From contig NZ_NHRX01000059.1 in the NCBI RefSeq assembly GCF_016653115.1, forward strand, positions 3,122-67,121: a DNA stretch of 64,000 bases, given 5' to 3'. The DNA comes from Rhodocyclus purpureus. Its GTDB lineage: Bacteria; Pseudomonadota; Gammaproteobacteria; Burkholderiales; Rhodocyclaceae. The notes under the pieces were generated by a model. The model was not told the DNA's origin. It searched no databases and was given only the letters and a program-made list of their open reading frames with translations. Of the stretch, positions 49,494-57,849 are shown one piece after another (the stretch's first letter is position 1; every line of letters starts with the position of its first letter). Both the position numbers and the translations under genes were made by a program.

Positions 49494-50078
49494 ATGCAGG
49501 CGAAGATCCTCCACGCGGAGACGGCGTACTGCGGCTTCTTCGAACTGCGCCGCCTGAAGCTCGAGCACGATCGCTTCGCCGGCGGCAGCAGCGGGCCGCT
49601 GGTGCGCGAAGTCCTGCAGCGCAGCGACGTCGCCGCCGCGCTGCTCCACGACCCCGCCGCCGACAAGGTGGTGCTGGTCGAACAGTATCGCGCCGGCGCC
49701 CACCTCGCCGGGGTCGATCCCTGGCTGATCGACATCGTCGCCGGTCGCATCGAGGGCGGGCAGTCCGCGCTGGAGACCGTCATTCGCGAAATAAGCGAGG
49801 AATCCGGGCTGACGCCAACGTCGATCGAGCCGATCGGCGTCTATCTGACGGCACCGCACCTGTCGAGCGAGCAGGTCCATCTCTATTGCGCCACGGTCGA
49901 CTCGGCACAGGTCGCCGGCCTGCATGGCCTGGCACACGAGGGCGAAGACATCCGCCCGCGGGTGATGACGCGCGCCGAGGCACTCGCCTTGCGGGGGATG
50001 CAACCGCTGTCGCTGTGGGCAGGTCTGGCGCTCGGCTGGCTGGAGCATGCGCCGCGATCAGCCGCCGGCCCTGCCTGA
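49494..50078 (+). CDS. ADP-ribose pyrophosphatase-like NUDIX hydrolase
   Basis: 194 residues. The NUDIX box is GRIEGGQSALETVIREISEE followed by SGL, near residues 85-107. VVLVEQYRAGAHL before it and PHLSSEQVHLYCATVDS after it match the NudF/ADP-ribose diphosphatase group. It cleaves ADP-ribose to AMP and ribose 5-phosphate by family analogy. It begins 19 bp after yjdM, possibly in the same transcript. Confidence 0.88.
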   Translation: MQAKILHAETAYCGFFELRRLKLEHDRFAGGSSGPLVREVLQRSDVAAALLHDPAADKVVLVEQYRAGAHLAGVDPWLIDIVAGRIEGGQSALETVIREISEESGLTPTSIEPIGVYLTAPHLSSEQVHLYCATVDSAQVAGLHGLAHEGEDIRPRVMTRAEALALRGMQPLSLWAGLALGWLEHAPRSAAGPA

Positions 50079-50109
50079 AGACCCGCGCTACCTGCACGGA
50101 ACTGAACGC

Positions 50110-50200
50110 GCCATTCGCGGCTGCCGCCGCTCCCACGACCATCCCTCCCGGCAGCATCGCCCTCTCGCGAGAGGGCCGGAAGGCCCGAGCCAAGTATTAT
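50110..50200. repeat. REP-like element
   Basis: CATTCGCGGCTGCCGCCGCT, then CTCTCGCGAGAGGGCCGGAA and GGCCCGA: two small hairpins. The same layout is seen at about 50725-50805 and 53112-53200. Confidence 0.75.
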
Positions 50201-50227
50201 TTTTCAATAATTTAAACTACCAAGCTC

Positions 50228-50716
50228 ATGACGAACTTCAGCTACGATCGCAGCGAACCTGCCGCTGCCAACTGCTTTCAAGCCGACAGCGCCCGTCTCA
50301 TTCTGGCGACTCACCAGCGCCTGCTGCAGCGTCCCTTGCTCGCTGCAGAGGCCAGCGGGATCGACTTCGCAGAGCAGCTGTACTTCGCACCGATCGCCGT
50401 CCTCGCGCACGACGGCGCTACCGACCCGGTGTTCTTCTACGCCAACCTGGCGGCGCAGCGGGCGTTTGCGATGAACTGGGAAGAGATCACGCGCTTGCCC
50501 TCGCGCTTTTCTGCGGAGCCGGTGGCACGCGCCGAAAGGCAGACGCTGCTCGAAAGAGTGACGCAGCACGGCTACATCGACGATTACTCGGGAATCCGGA
50601 TCGCGGCAGATGGCACGCGCTTTCGTATCGAGCGGGCGACGGTGTGGAACCTCGTCGATGACGCAGGCCGGCGGCTCGGCCAGGCGGCCGCATTCGCGCG
50701 ACCGGAAGCGCTCTGA
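50228..50716 (+). CDS. MEKHLA-domain protein
   Basis: 162 residues, almost entirely a MEKHLA domain, a PAS-like fold. Landmarks are ILATHQRLLQRPLL near 27, LYFAPIAVLAHDGATDPVFF, YANLAAQRAFAMNWEEITRL and DDYSGIRIAADGTRFRIERA. Bacterial stand-alone MEKHLA proteins have no established function; ligand sensing is suggested by the fold. It lies between two REP-like elements with no operon partner. Confidence 0.85.
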   Translation: MTNFSYDRSEPAAANCFQADSARLILATHQRLLQRPLLAAEASGIDFAEQLYFAPIAVLAHDGATDPVFFYANLAAQRAFAMNWEEITRLPSRFSAEPVARAERQTLLERVTQHGYIDDYSGIRIAADGTRFRIERATVWNLVDDAGRRLGQAAAFARPEAL

Positions 50717-50724
50717 CGCCTGAA

Positions 50725-50810
50725 CGCCTCATTCGCGGCTGCCGCCACTCCCACGAAAAACCTTGCGCGGCATCGTGCTCTCGTGAGCGTGCCTGAAGGC
50801 CCGTATCAGG
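50725..50810. repeat. REP-like element
   Basis: CATTCGCGGCTGCCGCCACT followed by CTCTCGTGAGCGTGCCTGAA and GGCCCG, the same family as 50110. The rest of the gap to 50914 shows no gene. Confidence 0.7.
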
Positions 50811-50914
50811 GACTCCCAGGCCTGGCCCTGGCGCTCACGGCAGCGCTGAAAACGATCATTTTTCAGTCTATTGCGCACCACACCTCATTCGGTTTGTGAG
50901 CCTGAATTCCGGGG

Positions 50915-51151
50915 TCATCGGCCGGCGCGCACGATGGCTTCACGGATGCGCAGGAGGGTTTCCTCGACCAGCGCCTTGCGAGAAACCTCGAGTCCGATGT
51001 CGCGCGCGATCGCGTTCACCCTGGCCGGGTTGAGCGGGATGCCGCCGCGGTCGATCGCCTTGATCAGCTCGCGCGCCCTTGCGATCTCCGGCGCCTCCGG
51101 CGGGCGTGCTCTGAGCAGGCGGGAGAGCCAGTGCCAGCGCTTTACAGTCAT
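50915..51151 (-). CDS. Small conserved-type protein of unknown function
   Basis: 78 residues. It is basic at the N-terminus (MTVKRWHWLSRLLRARPPEA), then an ordered helical segment: ARELIKAIDRGGIPLNPARV and NAIARDIGLEVSRKALVEET. Codon use looks like neighbouring real genes. I recall similar short betaproteobacterial proteins but cannot give a function. It stands alone between repeats. Confidence 0.6.
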   Translation of the reverse strand: MTVKRWHWLSRLLRARPPEAPEIARARELIKAIDRGGIPLNPARVNAIARDIGLEVSRKALVEETLLRIREAIVRAGR

Positions 51152-51214
51152 TGAAATCCTATCCTGAGCAGGTCCAAGCCGTGACGGTGATTGCCAGAGA
51201 TGGCAGCGCAGGCT

Positions 51215-51262
51215 GTGCTGCTGTAGTCGGGCCTCACGGCCCTCCCGCGACAGCCTGCCCGT
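51215..51262. repeat. Short REP-like hairpin
   Basis: TCGGGCCTCACGGCCCTCCC forms a GGGCC/GGCCC stem, as at 35112 and 42178. It lies just downstream of the YceH-like gene (minus) and could terminate it. Confidence 0.6.
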
Positions 51263-51264
51263 GA

Positions 51265-51906
51265 TTAGTCCTTCGCCAGCAGGCGTTCGAGCATGTCGCG
51301 CAGCGCCTTCACCTCGCCCTCCAGCGCCGCGACCCGGGCGCTCAGGTCGCTCCGTTCGCCGGCAGCTTCCGGCTGTGCCGCCGCGTTTTCACCCTCTCCG
51401 TCGGGCTCGCCCAGCGTGTGCGCCCAGCGGTTCTCGCGCGTCCCCGGCAGCCGCGGCAGCTCGCGCACCAGCGCAGCCGGCCCGCCCTCGTCTTGCCGCG
51501 CCGCCATCTCTTCCAGGTAGGCCTCGACCGAGGAGATGTCGGCAAAGCCGTGCATGCGCTCGCAGTTGAGGCGCAACTCGCCGGCTGTCTGCAGCCCGCG
51601 CAGGATCAGCACCGTGAGCAGGGCCGCCGCCGGCCGCGAAAGAGCGAGCGCCTTGTCCAGACGGTGCGCATAGCGGACGACCCGGCCGCCGCTCACTTCG
51701 CTGACGAATCCCGATTCCTTGAGCGACTCTATCGCGCGCAGCGCGTCGCTCTCGGAAACCTCCATCACCGGATTGCGGCTGGTCTTCTGGTTGCAGCCGG
51801 CGAGCAGGGCATTGAGCGAGAGCGGATAGGTGTCGGGAACCGTGCGCTCCTTCTCGCTCAGCGTTCCCAGGATCCTCAACTCCGTCGCCGACAACTTGCT
51901 GCCCAT
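51265..51906 (-). CDS. YceH-family (DUF480) protein
   Basis: 213 residues. Two winged-helix units match DUF480: LSATELRILGTLSEKERTVP followed by LSLNALLAGCNQKTSRNPVM, and later LRGLQTAGELRLNCERMHGF. A Glu/Ala-rich linker and a C-terminal coiled coil (ARVAALEGEVKALRDMLERL) follow. The family has no firm biochemical role. Full length and intact. Confidence 0.9.
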   Translation of the reverse strand: MGSKLSATELRILGTLSEKERTVPDTYPLSLNALLAGCNQKTSRNPVMEVSESDALRAIESLKESGFVSEVSGGRVVRYAHRLDKALALSRPAAALLTVLILRGLQTAGELRLNCERMHGFADISSVEAYLEEMAARQDEGGPAALVRELPRLPGTRENRWAHTLGEPDGEGENAAAQPEAAGERSDLSARVAALEGEVKALRDMLERLLAKD

Positions 51907-52036
51907 GATCTCGATCCCCCAGTGCTGAATATGACGATTGACGTTCCGGACAAACGCAAAAACCCACGACGAAACGCTTGACCGGCGCCGCGATCATAGT
52001 CAACCTTGGCATTTCGATCCACCCGCGAGGACCACG

Positions 52037-52222
52037 ATGAGCTTCAAGGCGCTGTCGCAGAGCAACGACAAGAAGACCCATGCCGAACTGGTCGACATGG
52101 AAGATTCCGCGCTGCCCGAGCGCGTGGTGACCGTGGACGTCGCCTACTCGACGCTCAACTTCAAGGATGCGCTGGCGATCACCGGGCGTGGCGCCATCGC
52201 CCGTCCCCGGATCGCGCGCTGA
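52037..52222 (+). pseudogene. N-terminal remnant of an MDR quinone/acryloyl-CoA reductase (AcuI/YhdH-like)
   Basis: 61 codons. MSFKALSQSNDKKTHAELVD and VTVDVAYSTLNFKDALAITG are the start of AcuI/YhdH medium-chain reductases, normally about 325 residues. After GRG the sequence loses homology and stops, so the zinc-less catalytic and NADPH-binding domains are gone. It lies directly before nudC, whose GTG start follows 24 bp later, so the remnant may now act as a leader ORF. Confidence 0.7.
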
Positions 52223-52245
52223 ATCCGATCGACAGGAGGAAAAGG

Positions 52246-53082
52246 GTGCACACCAGCAGGATCAACGAAGCGACGGGCTGGCTGCTCGCCTTTCGCGGCA
52301 GCGAGCTGCTGCTGACCGAGTCGGGCGAGCTTCCCGAGATCGAGTCCTTGCGGCATTTCTCGCGCTGGTTCAAGCAGGTGCAGCGCGTCGGCGACTACCG
52401 CGGCAGGCCCTGCTACTGCGCGGTGCTCGCCACCGACACCCCTGTCTTCCCGGGAACCTGCTTGCGCCACCTCAAGAAGCTGCTCGACGAACTGCCGCAG
52501 GACCTCGGCCACCTCGCCGGGCGCGCGCTCGAACTCATCGAGTGGGACCATACGCACCGCTACTGCGGCGTCTGCGGCGCCCCGACCACGCAGCGGGACG
52601 ACGCCATCGTCCGCGTCTGCACCAACCAGATGTGCCGGCGCGAGCACTACCCGCGCATCTCGCCGGTGGTCATCGTCGCCGTCGAGCGCGGCCCGGAGAT
52701 CCTGCTCGGACGCTCGCCGCGCTTCCCGCCCGGCATGTACAGCGCGCTCGCCGGTTTCGTCGACGCCGGCGAATCGGTCGAGGCCGCGGTGCATCGGGAG
52801 ATCCACGAGGAAAGCGGCCTCTTCGTGCGCAACCTCCGCTACTTCTCCAGCCAGCCGTGGCCCTTCCCGCATTCGCTGATGCTCGGCTTCCACGCCGACT
52901 ACGCCGACGGGGACATCGTGGTCCAGGCCGACGAACTCGAGGACGTCGCCTTCTTCCACGTCGACCGCCTGCCCCCTAACCTGCCCGGGCCGTCGACCAT
53001 CGCCCACTGGCTGATCCGCGACTTCTGCCGACGCCAGGACCGACGCTTCGGACCGGGACCGGAGCTGATCAAGAGCGCGTAG
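52246..53082 (+). CDS. nudC: NAD(+)/NADH diphosphatase NudC
   Basis: 278 residues from the GTG at 52246, preceded by a strong AGGAGG 7 bp away. The zinc ribbon has YCGVCG near 106 and VCTNQMC near 125. The NUDIX box is GFVDAGESVEAAVHREIHEE followed by SGL near 168-190. The NudC-specific SQPWPFPHSLMLGF is near 204. It hydrolyses NAD(H) to NMN(H) and AMP and can remove NAD caps from RNA in E. coli. Longer in-frame starts run through the AcuI remnant in another frame and are rejected. Confidence 0.93.
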   Translation: MHTSRINEATGWLLAFRGSELLLTESGELPEIESLRHFSRWFKQVQRVGDYRGRPCYCAVLATDTPVFPGTCLRHLKKLLDELPQDLGHLAGRALELIEWDHTHRYCGVCGAPTTQRDDAIVRVCTNQMCRREHYPRISPVVIVAVERGPEILLGRSPRFPPGMYSALAGFVDAGESVEAAVHREIHEESGLFVRNLRYFSSQPWPFPHSLMLGFHADYADGDIVVQADELEDVAFFHVDRLPPNLPGPSTIAHWLIRDFCRRQDRRFGPGPELIKSA

Positions 53083-53111
53083 CCTGCCGACACCAAGCGG
53101 CTTGCCAAGCT

Positions 53112-53200
53112 CAACGCAGCATTCGCGGCTGCCGCCGCTCCCGCGAAAAGCGCTCCCCCAGCATCAGCCTCTCGTGGAAGGGCCGGCAGGCCCGAACGAT
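53112..53200. repeat. REP-like element
   Basis: CATTCGCGGCTGCCGCCGCT, then CTCTCGTGGAAGGGCCGGCA and GGCCCGAAC: the same family as 50110 and 50725. Confidence 0.7.
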
Positions 53201-53242
53201 GCGGCCGCGGAAGCAACTTCCGGCAATCTCGGACTTTACCCT

Positions 53243-53431
53243 TAACGATCATGGCGAGTCGTGCCACCCCTGAGTATGAAATGCAGCCATTCGCTTCGAT
53301 GCCGTCATTGCGAGGCGCGTAGCGCCGTGGCAATCCAGTTCGTTCTTCCAGTTTCGCGGCCTCGCCATTTCGGGCGACCGGATAACAGCCCTATGCACTG
53401 GATCGCCACGCCCTTCGGGCTCGCGATGACG
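53243..53431. repeat. Single copy of the inverted-repeat element arrayed at 6204-7713
   Basis: The 60-bp leader TAACGATCATGGCGAGTCGT... also precedes the array at 6144. The 129-bp core keeps both arms (CGTCATTGCGAGGCGCG and GCTCGCGATGACG) with a different middle. This defines one element of about 190 bp that was tandemly amplified only at the other site. The rest of 53083-53526 shows no gene. Confidence 0.85.
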
Positions 53432-53526
53432 GGCTGTTGATTGCGACGGCTTCCGCAGATCAGGTCTGCCGATGGTTCACGACATCGTTCCACGTTTCAC
53501 GTTAACCCCTAAACCTGATTCCAGCT

Positions 53527-54861
53527 TCAAGGCGCGTCGGGCACGAACCTCAGCACCTTGCCGTTGATGCAGTAGCGCTTGTAGGTCGGTGGCGGGCCGT
53601 CGTCGAAGACATGGCCCAGGTGGATTCCCGAACTCGCGCTGCGCACCTCGACCCGGCGCATGCCGAGGCTCCGGTCCTCGTGCAGCGTGATCGCGCCCTC
53701 GACCGGGGTGAAGAAGCTCGGCCAGCCGGTACCGCTCTCGAACTTGCTGTCGCTGCGGAATAGCGGCGCGCCACTGACCGGATCGACGAAGGTCCCGGCT
53801 CGCTTCTCGTCGAGGTGCGAGCCGGTGAACGCCCGCTCGGTCCCCTGGGCGAAGGCGATCCGCTGTTGTTCCGGGGTGAGCAGCTGGTAGCCCAGCCACT
53901 GCCAGAAGCGCTGCGTATCGCCATCGTAGCCCGTGTAGCGCGACACCTCCCTGCCCTTGGCGAAGAGCACGATCGTCGGTGTCGCGAACAGCGGCTTTTC
54001 GAGCGACCAGCCCGCCGGCGGAAGCGAAGAAAGGCTGCGCGCGACGGCGACCGGCGACTGCCAGTGGTCGAGCACATCGGCCTTGAACTTGCGGCAATAC
54101 GCGCAATCCTCAGCCTCGAAGACGATCAGTTGCCGCGCGAAGTCGAGTCGCGCGGCATCGAGCGGCGCTGCCTTGGCGGCGGCAGGCGCGATCGCCGACG
54201 CAGCGCCCTGCCCGCCGGGATACTTCACCCCGGTGCCGCCCAATCCGCAGTAACCCTTCGGGTTCTTCTGCAGATAATCCTGATGGTAAGCCTCGGCTGC
54301 TTGGTAGTTGTGCAGCGGCGCGATCTCGGTGGTGATGCTGCCGAACCCCTTGGCCGACAGCGCCTGCTGGTAGATCGCCCGCGTACGCAGCGCGACCGCC
54401 TGCTGTGCCTCGCCGTGCGTGTAGATTGCACTGCGGTAATTGCTGCCGACGTCGTTGCCCTGGCGGTCGCCCTGCGTCGGGTCGTGGTTCTCCCAGAACT
54501 GGATCAGCACCTTCTCCAGGTCGACCACCGCCGGGTCGAAGGTCACCCTGACTACCTCGGCATGGTTGCGCTGGCTCGCCTTCCCGGCACGCAGCGCCTT
54601 CTCGTGCGCCAGGATCGCCTCGTAGGTCGCAGGAATCTCGCCGTTGGCGTAGCCGCTCTCGACGTCGAGCACGCCCGGCAGTGCCGCCATGCGCTTCTCG
54701 GCCCCCCAGAAGCAGCCCATGCCGAGCACGATCGATTCGGCATTGTCGGGAATCTCCACCGGCTTGGCGACCGCGGCCGGCTTGTCGTCGGCGCAGGCGG
54801 CGAGCAGGAAGCAGGACAGGATCGACAGCATCGCCCGCTGCAAGCTTCGACCGAGACTCAT
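53527..54861 (-). CDS. MsrA-thioredoxin-MsrB fusion lipoprotein
   Basis: 444 residues. The lipobox LLAAC (Cys23) indicates membrane anchoring outside the cytoplasm. MsrA occupies about 40-205 with catalytic Cys50 in GMGCFWGAEKR and NYQAAEAYHQDYLQKNP. A thioredoxin-like domain at about 230-325 has CAYC near 253-256 and a cis-proline-type ATPTIVLFAKG. MsrB occupies about 330-440 with SGTGWPSFFTPVEGA and catalytic cysteine in RYCINGKVLRF near 431; its zinc CxxC pairs are absent. It repairs both methionine sulfoxide epimers, and the internal thioredoxin-like domain probably supplies reductant. In Neisseria PilB/MsrAB the order is thioredoxin-MsrA-MsrB, so this order differs. Confidence 0.92.
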   Translation of the reverse strand: MSLGRSLQRAMLSILSCFLLAACADDKPAAVAKPVEIPDNAESIVLGMGCFWGAEKRMAALPGVLDVESGYANGEIPATYEAILAHEKALRAGKASQRNHAEVVRVTFDPAVVDLEKVLIQFWENHDPTQGDRQGNDVGSNYRSAIYTHGEAQQAVALRTRAIYQQALSAKGFGSITTEIAPLHNYQAAEAYHQDYLQKNPKGYCGLGGTGVKYPGGQGAASAIAPAAAKAAPLDAARLDFARQLIVFEAEDCAYCRKFKADVLDHWQSPVAVARSLSSLPPAGWSLEKPLFATPTIVLFAKGREVSRYTGYDGDTQRFWQWLGYQLLTPEQQRIAFAQGTERAFTGSHLDEKRAGTFVDPVSGAPLFRSDSKFESGTGWPSFFTPVEGAITLHEDRSLGMRRVEVRSASSGIHLGHVFDDGPPPTYKRYCINGKVLRFVPDAP

Positions 54862-54999
54862 GATGGGTCCTTTCGCTGATTGTGTCGGACTTTGGCCTGC
54901 GCAGGTGATCCCGGGTTCCCCCTGATCCCGGAATTGCCGAGAAAAACTTCCCTCAGAAATACGGAGGTACTATTATTTCAGCAGGAAAGGAGTTGGACG

Positions 55000-55380
55000 A
55001 TGACCGCATCCCCGCACAAGTTCGCCGCAGCGCCGGACCAGGCCCGGGTGCTGAGCAAGGCCGTGGCACGGGCTGCCGAGCGCCTCGACATCTCGCGTGC
55101 CCTGCTCGCCAGGATCCTCGGCGTGAGCCCGCCGACGATCACCCGCCTCTACAACGGGGAATACACGCTCGACGAGCGGCGCAAGGAGTGGGAATTCGCC
55201 CTGCTCTTCGTCCGCGTCTTCCGCTCGCTCGACACCATCGTCGGCGACGAAAAGAGCGCACGCCAGTGGCTTACCAGCGAAAACCGGGCGCTCAACGGCC
55301 GTCCGCGCGATCTGATCCGGCAAACGGAGGGACTCGTCCGTGTCGTTCACTACCTGGACGCCTCCCGCGCTCTCGTCTGA
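55000..55380 (+). CDS. Xre/MbcA/ParS-type antitoxin of a RES system
   Basis: 126 residues from MTASPHKFAAAPDQARVLSK with GGAAAGGAG before the ATG at 55000. A helix-turn-helix (LARILGVSPPTITRLYNGEY) is followed by a C-terminal toxin-binding domain (KSARQWLTSENRALNGRPRD, then LIRQTEGLVRVVHYLDA). It neutralises the RES toxin encoded immediately downstream with a 41-bp overlap. The AT-rich TACTATTATTTCAG just upstream is the likely promoter/operator. Confidence 0.92.
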   Translation: MTASPHKFAAAPDQARVLSKAVARAAERLDISRALLARILGVSPPTITRLYNGEYTLDERRKEWEFALLFVRVFRSLDTIVGDEKSARQWLTSENRALNGRPRDLIRQTEGLVRVVHYLDASRALV

Positions 55381-56062
55381 GGCGTTCGCCTGGCGTGGCC
55401 AGGTCTGGCGCATGGTCGAATCGCAGCACATCGCTGCCACCATGAAACTGGTCGATAGCCGCGACGAGCAGGACCTGCTCGAGTCCTTGCTCGAATCGAG
55501 CAAGCCGGCCCTGCCGGACGCTACGGCCGGGCTCGACTACCTGCTGGCGACCCCGTTTCGCTATCCTCCCCGGCAGGGAGGCTCACGCTTCCGCGCAGCG
55601 ACCGAGCCCGGCGTCTTCTACGCTGCGGAATCGGTGCGGACGGCTGCTGCCGAACTGGGCTACTGGCGCTGGAAGTTCCTGCGCGACGCGGTCGATCTCG
55701 AGCGCCTCGAACCGGTCGCCCACACCGCCTTCCGGACGGAGATCGCCACCGCCGTCATCGACCTGCAGCGCCCGCCGTTCGCCGCTGAGGCCGGGGCCTG
55801 GCAGCACCCGACGGACTACGGCCCGACGCAGCAGCTTGCGCGGATCGCCCGCGCGGCCGGGCTCTCCGGCATCCTCTACCGCTCGGTCCGCGATCCCCAT
55901 CCCGCCTGGTGCCTCGCCCTGCTGACGCCGAGCGGCTTTGCCCAGGCCAGGCCCGATGCCGAGCGTCAGACCTGGTATCTCTCCGTCTCGCAACAGGCCG
56001 TGAGCTTGCGCCGCGACAGCGAATCGATGCAGTTTTCTGCCGAGGAATTCGGGGGACGTTGA
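55340..56062 (+). CDS. RES-domain toxin
   Basis: 240 residues from a GTG at 55340 preceded by ACGGAGGG. RES landmarks: the arginine in WRMVESQHIAATMKLVD, the glutamate in VFYAAESVRTAAAELGYWRW and the serine in LSGILYRSVRDPHPAWCLAL. RES toxins of Xre-RES pairs degrade NAD+. The length is within the family range and key residues are present. Overlap with the antitoxin implies coupled translation. Confidence 0.92.
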   Translation: MSFTTWTPPALSSEAFAWRGQVWRMVESQHIAATMKLVDSRDEQDLLESLLESSKPALPDATAGLDYLLATPFRYPPRQGGSRFRAATEPGVFYAAESVRTAAAELGYWRWKFLRDAVDLERLEPVAHTAFRTEIATAVIDLQRPPFAAEAGAWQHPTDYGPTQQLARIARAAGLSGILYRSVRDPHPAWCLALLTPSGFAQARPDAERQTWYLSVSQQAVSLRRDSESMQFSAEEFGGR

Positions 56063-56099
56063 ATCAAGCATAACGCCCCCGAAATTCCGTCCCCGTAAT

Positions 56100-56381
56100 T
56101 CAGCGCTTGCCGGCTGGCTGATAAACCGCGTTTCGCTCTCTTTTTCCCACAGCCACGACCACCACGACCAACTGACTGTCTCGTACCTCGTAAACAAGGC
56201 GGTAACCGATACTGCGCAACTTGACCTTGTAGCGGTCTGGATGACCGCTCAGTTTGGCTGAAGGCACTCGCGGGTTGTCCAAGCGCTCGGCGAGTTTTTT
56301 CTTGAACTGTTCTCGAATCGAGCCATCCAGCTTGCGCCACTCGCCCAAGGCTTCATCGAGGAAGCCGAGTTCATAACTCAT
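56100..56381 (-). CDS. RelE/ParE-superfamily toxin
   Basis: 93 residues. MSYELGFLDEALGEWRKLDG, KKLAERLDNPRVPSAKLSGH, YKVKLRSIGYRLVYEVRDSQ and VAVGKRERNAVY match RelE-type mRNA interferases, including the C-terminal Arg/Tyr. It overlaps the upstream antitoxin by 11 bp. It is convergent with the RES gene. Confidence 0.92.
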   Translation of the reverse strand: MSYELGFLDEALGEWRKLDGSIREQFKKKLAERLDNPRVPSAKLSGHPDRYKVKLRSIGYRLVYEVRDSQLVVVVVAVGKRERNAVYQPAGKR

Positions 56382-56619
56382 CGAGCTTGACCTTGATCAC
56401 TTTTTGATCAGCGCGCGCATCAGCGATGGCATTCAGTTCAATGTCATCGAGCCGATCCATCATGGCTTCGTACATCTTCGCCGGAACGCAATAGAAGGCT
56501 GGGGCATTCCTGTTCAGGATCGCGACAGGAAACCCATCGCCCGCTGCAACCGTGCCCATCGGGTTTTTTTTCAGTTCAGAGATGCTTGCCGCAGTTTCGG
56601 CCAGGATTTGATGAGTCAT
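56371..56619 (-). CDS. Phd/YefM-type antitoxin
   Basis: 82 residues. The N-terminal Phd/YefM domain is ILAETAASISELKKNPMGTV and FPVAILNRNAPAFYCVPAKM. The C-terminal helix (ADARADQKVIKVKLDEL) should wrap the toxin. It is first gene of the pair and likely autorepresses. Confidence 0.9.
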   Translation of the reverse strand: MTHQILAETAASISELKKNPMGTVAAGDGFPVAILNRNAPAFYCVPAKMYEAMMDRLDDIELNAIADARADQKVIKVKLDEL

Positions 56620-56691
56620 GACGATCTCCAGGAGCTGTTAATAGCACCAATGCTAGCACCCGCGATGGTGCCACTCTATCCCCGCAATTCC

Positions 56692-57225
56692 TCACTGCAA
56701 TTCTTCGAGGATTTCCCGCAGACCCAGGGCGCTTTCGTAGCGGAAGGTGGCGCCGTTGTAGGGGCGTTCGCCGGCTTGCCAAGAGTCGAAGCTCAGGAAC
56801 AGCGCCGCCTTCTGGCGGCCCTTGCGCTCCATGCTGACGATCAGGGTGTCCGATTTCGCTTCCTCGTCACCCCGCCCGAGCTTCACTCCAGTCCGATACA
56901 ACTCGCCGCCGGCCTCGGCGTCGGAACCCAGTTGTCGCTCGGCCAGCTGATACTTGCGGATGGCCTCGATGAAGCCGGCGACCTGCTCGCGCGTCAGCGA
57001 GAACCGGTAGAGGTCGGTGTCAGCGCGGAGCTGGAAGGCTGCATGCTCTCCGCCCTTCGTCCGCGGCTGCCACACGGTGAGCATCGCCGTCTTGGTCCGC
57101 GCCGATTGTCCGAGAATCTTGACGACGCCGCCGACGTGGTCTGCGTTCGACGGCGGCGTCTGCGCACTCGCCAGCTCGGGAAGAAAGGCTGCAACGAGCA
57201 GCGCAAGGAGAAGTTTTTTAGCCAT
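56692..57225 (-). CDS. Putative secreted protein of unknown function
   Basis: 177 residues with a clear signal peptide (MAKKLLLALLVAAFLPELAS, cleavage near ASA-QTPP). The mature part mixes strands and helices, e.g. FSLTREQVAGFIEAIRKYQL and TLIVSMERKGRQKAALFLSF; no cysteines or catalytic motifs are evident. I recognise no family. It stands between a toxin-antitoxin pair and the VanZ-like gene on the same strand. Confidence 0.65.
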   Translation of the reverse strand: MAKKLLLALLVAAFLPELASAQTPPSNADHVGGVVKILGQSARTKTAMLTVWQPRTKGGEHAAFQLRADTDLYRFSLTREQVAGFIEAIRKYQLAERQLGSDAEAGGELYRTGVKLGRGDEEAKSDTLIVSMERKGRQKAALFLSFDSWQAGERPYNGATFRYESALGLREILEELQ

Positions 57226-57291
57226 GCAGATCAGGGACCGTCATCCTCAGGCTTGAGTTCCGGAAAGGGGTAGCCGCGTGGCAATCGTACA

Positions 57292-57642
57292 TCAACGCGA
57301 GCGATGAAGGCGGTGCCACCACCACGCCGGTGCCATCACCACCGCTACCCCGAGACAGTCGGCCAGCCAGTCGGCCCAGTCGCCAAAGCGCCAGCCTGTC
57401 GCCGACTGTGCCAGCTCGATCAGGCCGCCGAACGCCAGCAGACCTGCTGCCAGCTTGCCGAAATCGCGCGGATAGGCCGGTAGCCCGAGCAGCGCAAGCA
57501 CGACGAAGGCCAACGCATGCTGGGCCTTGTCCCACCAGTTCAGCGCCTGCGGCGGCAGGTATTCCCCCGGTGACAGCGCCAGCACAGCCACCGCCAGCGC
57601 CGCCAGCCAGAAAACCGCGCGGAACAAGACACGCCAGCTCAT
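57292..57642 (-). CDS. VanZ-like small membrane protein
   Basis: 116 residues from [20 protein letters not shown]. Four hydrophobic segments, with the VanZ-like core [20 protein letters not shown] near 35 and [20 protein letters not shown] near 70 and the Asp in [15 protein letters not shown]. The function is not established outside VanZ of glycopeptide resistance, and no resistance genes are near. Confidence 0.82.
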   Translation of the reverse strand: MSWRVLFRAVFWLAALAVAVLALSPGEYLPPQALNWWDKAQHALAFVVLALLGLPAYPRDFGKLAAGLLAFGGLIELAQSATGWRFGDWADWLADCLGVAVVMAPAWWWHRLHRSR

Positions 57643-57849
57643 GGAGTCTCCCGGATGTCGGGTGCGCCACATCCCATGTCAAAAGCATTGCTCAAGACGC
57701 GTCCCGGATTGTCCCGGAATTATAACGTCCCCGGAATTGATTGGTGTGGGAGCTTTCCCTGCGTCGCCGCAGCCACTCCGGAGAAACCCGGAAATCCTGT
57801 AAAATCAGCTGCCCGAGCGCAACACTCCCCTTCAGAGAGCCCCATTCCG

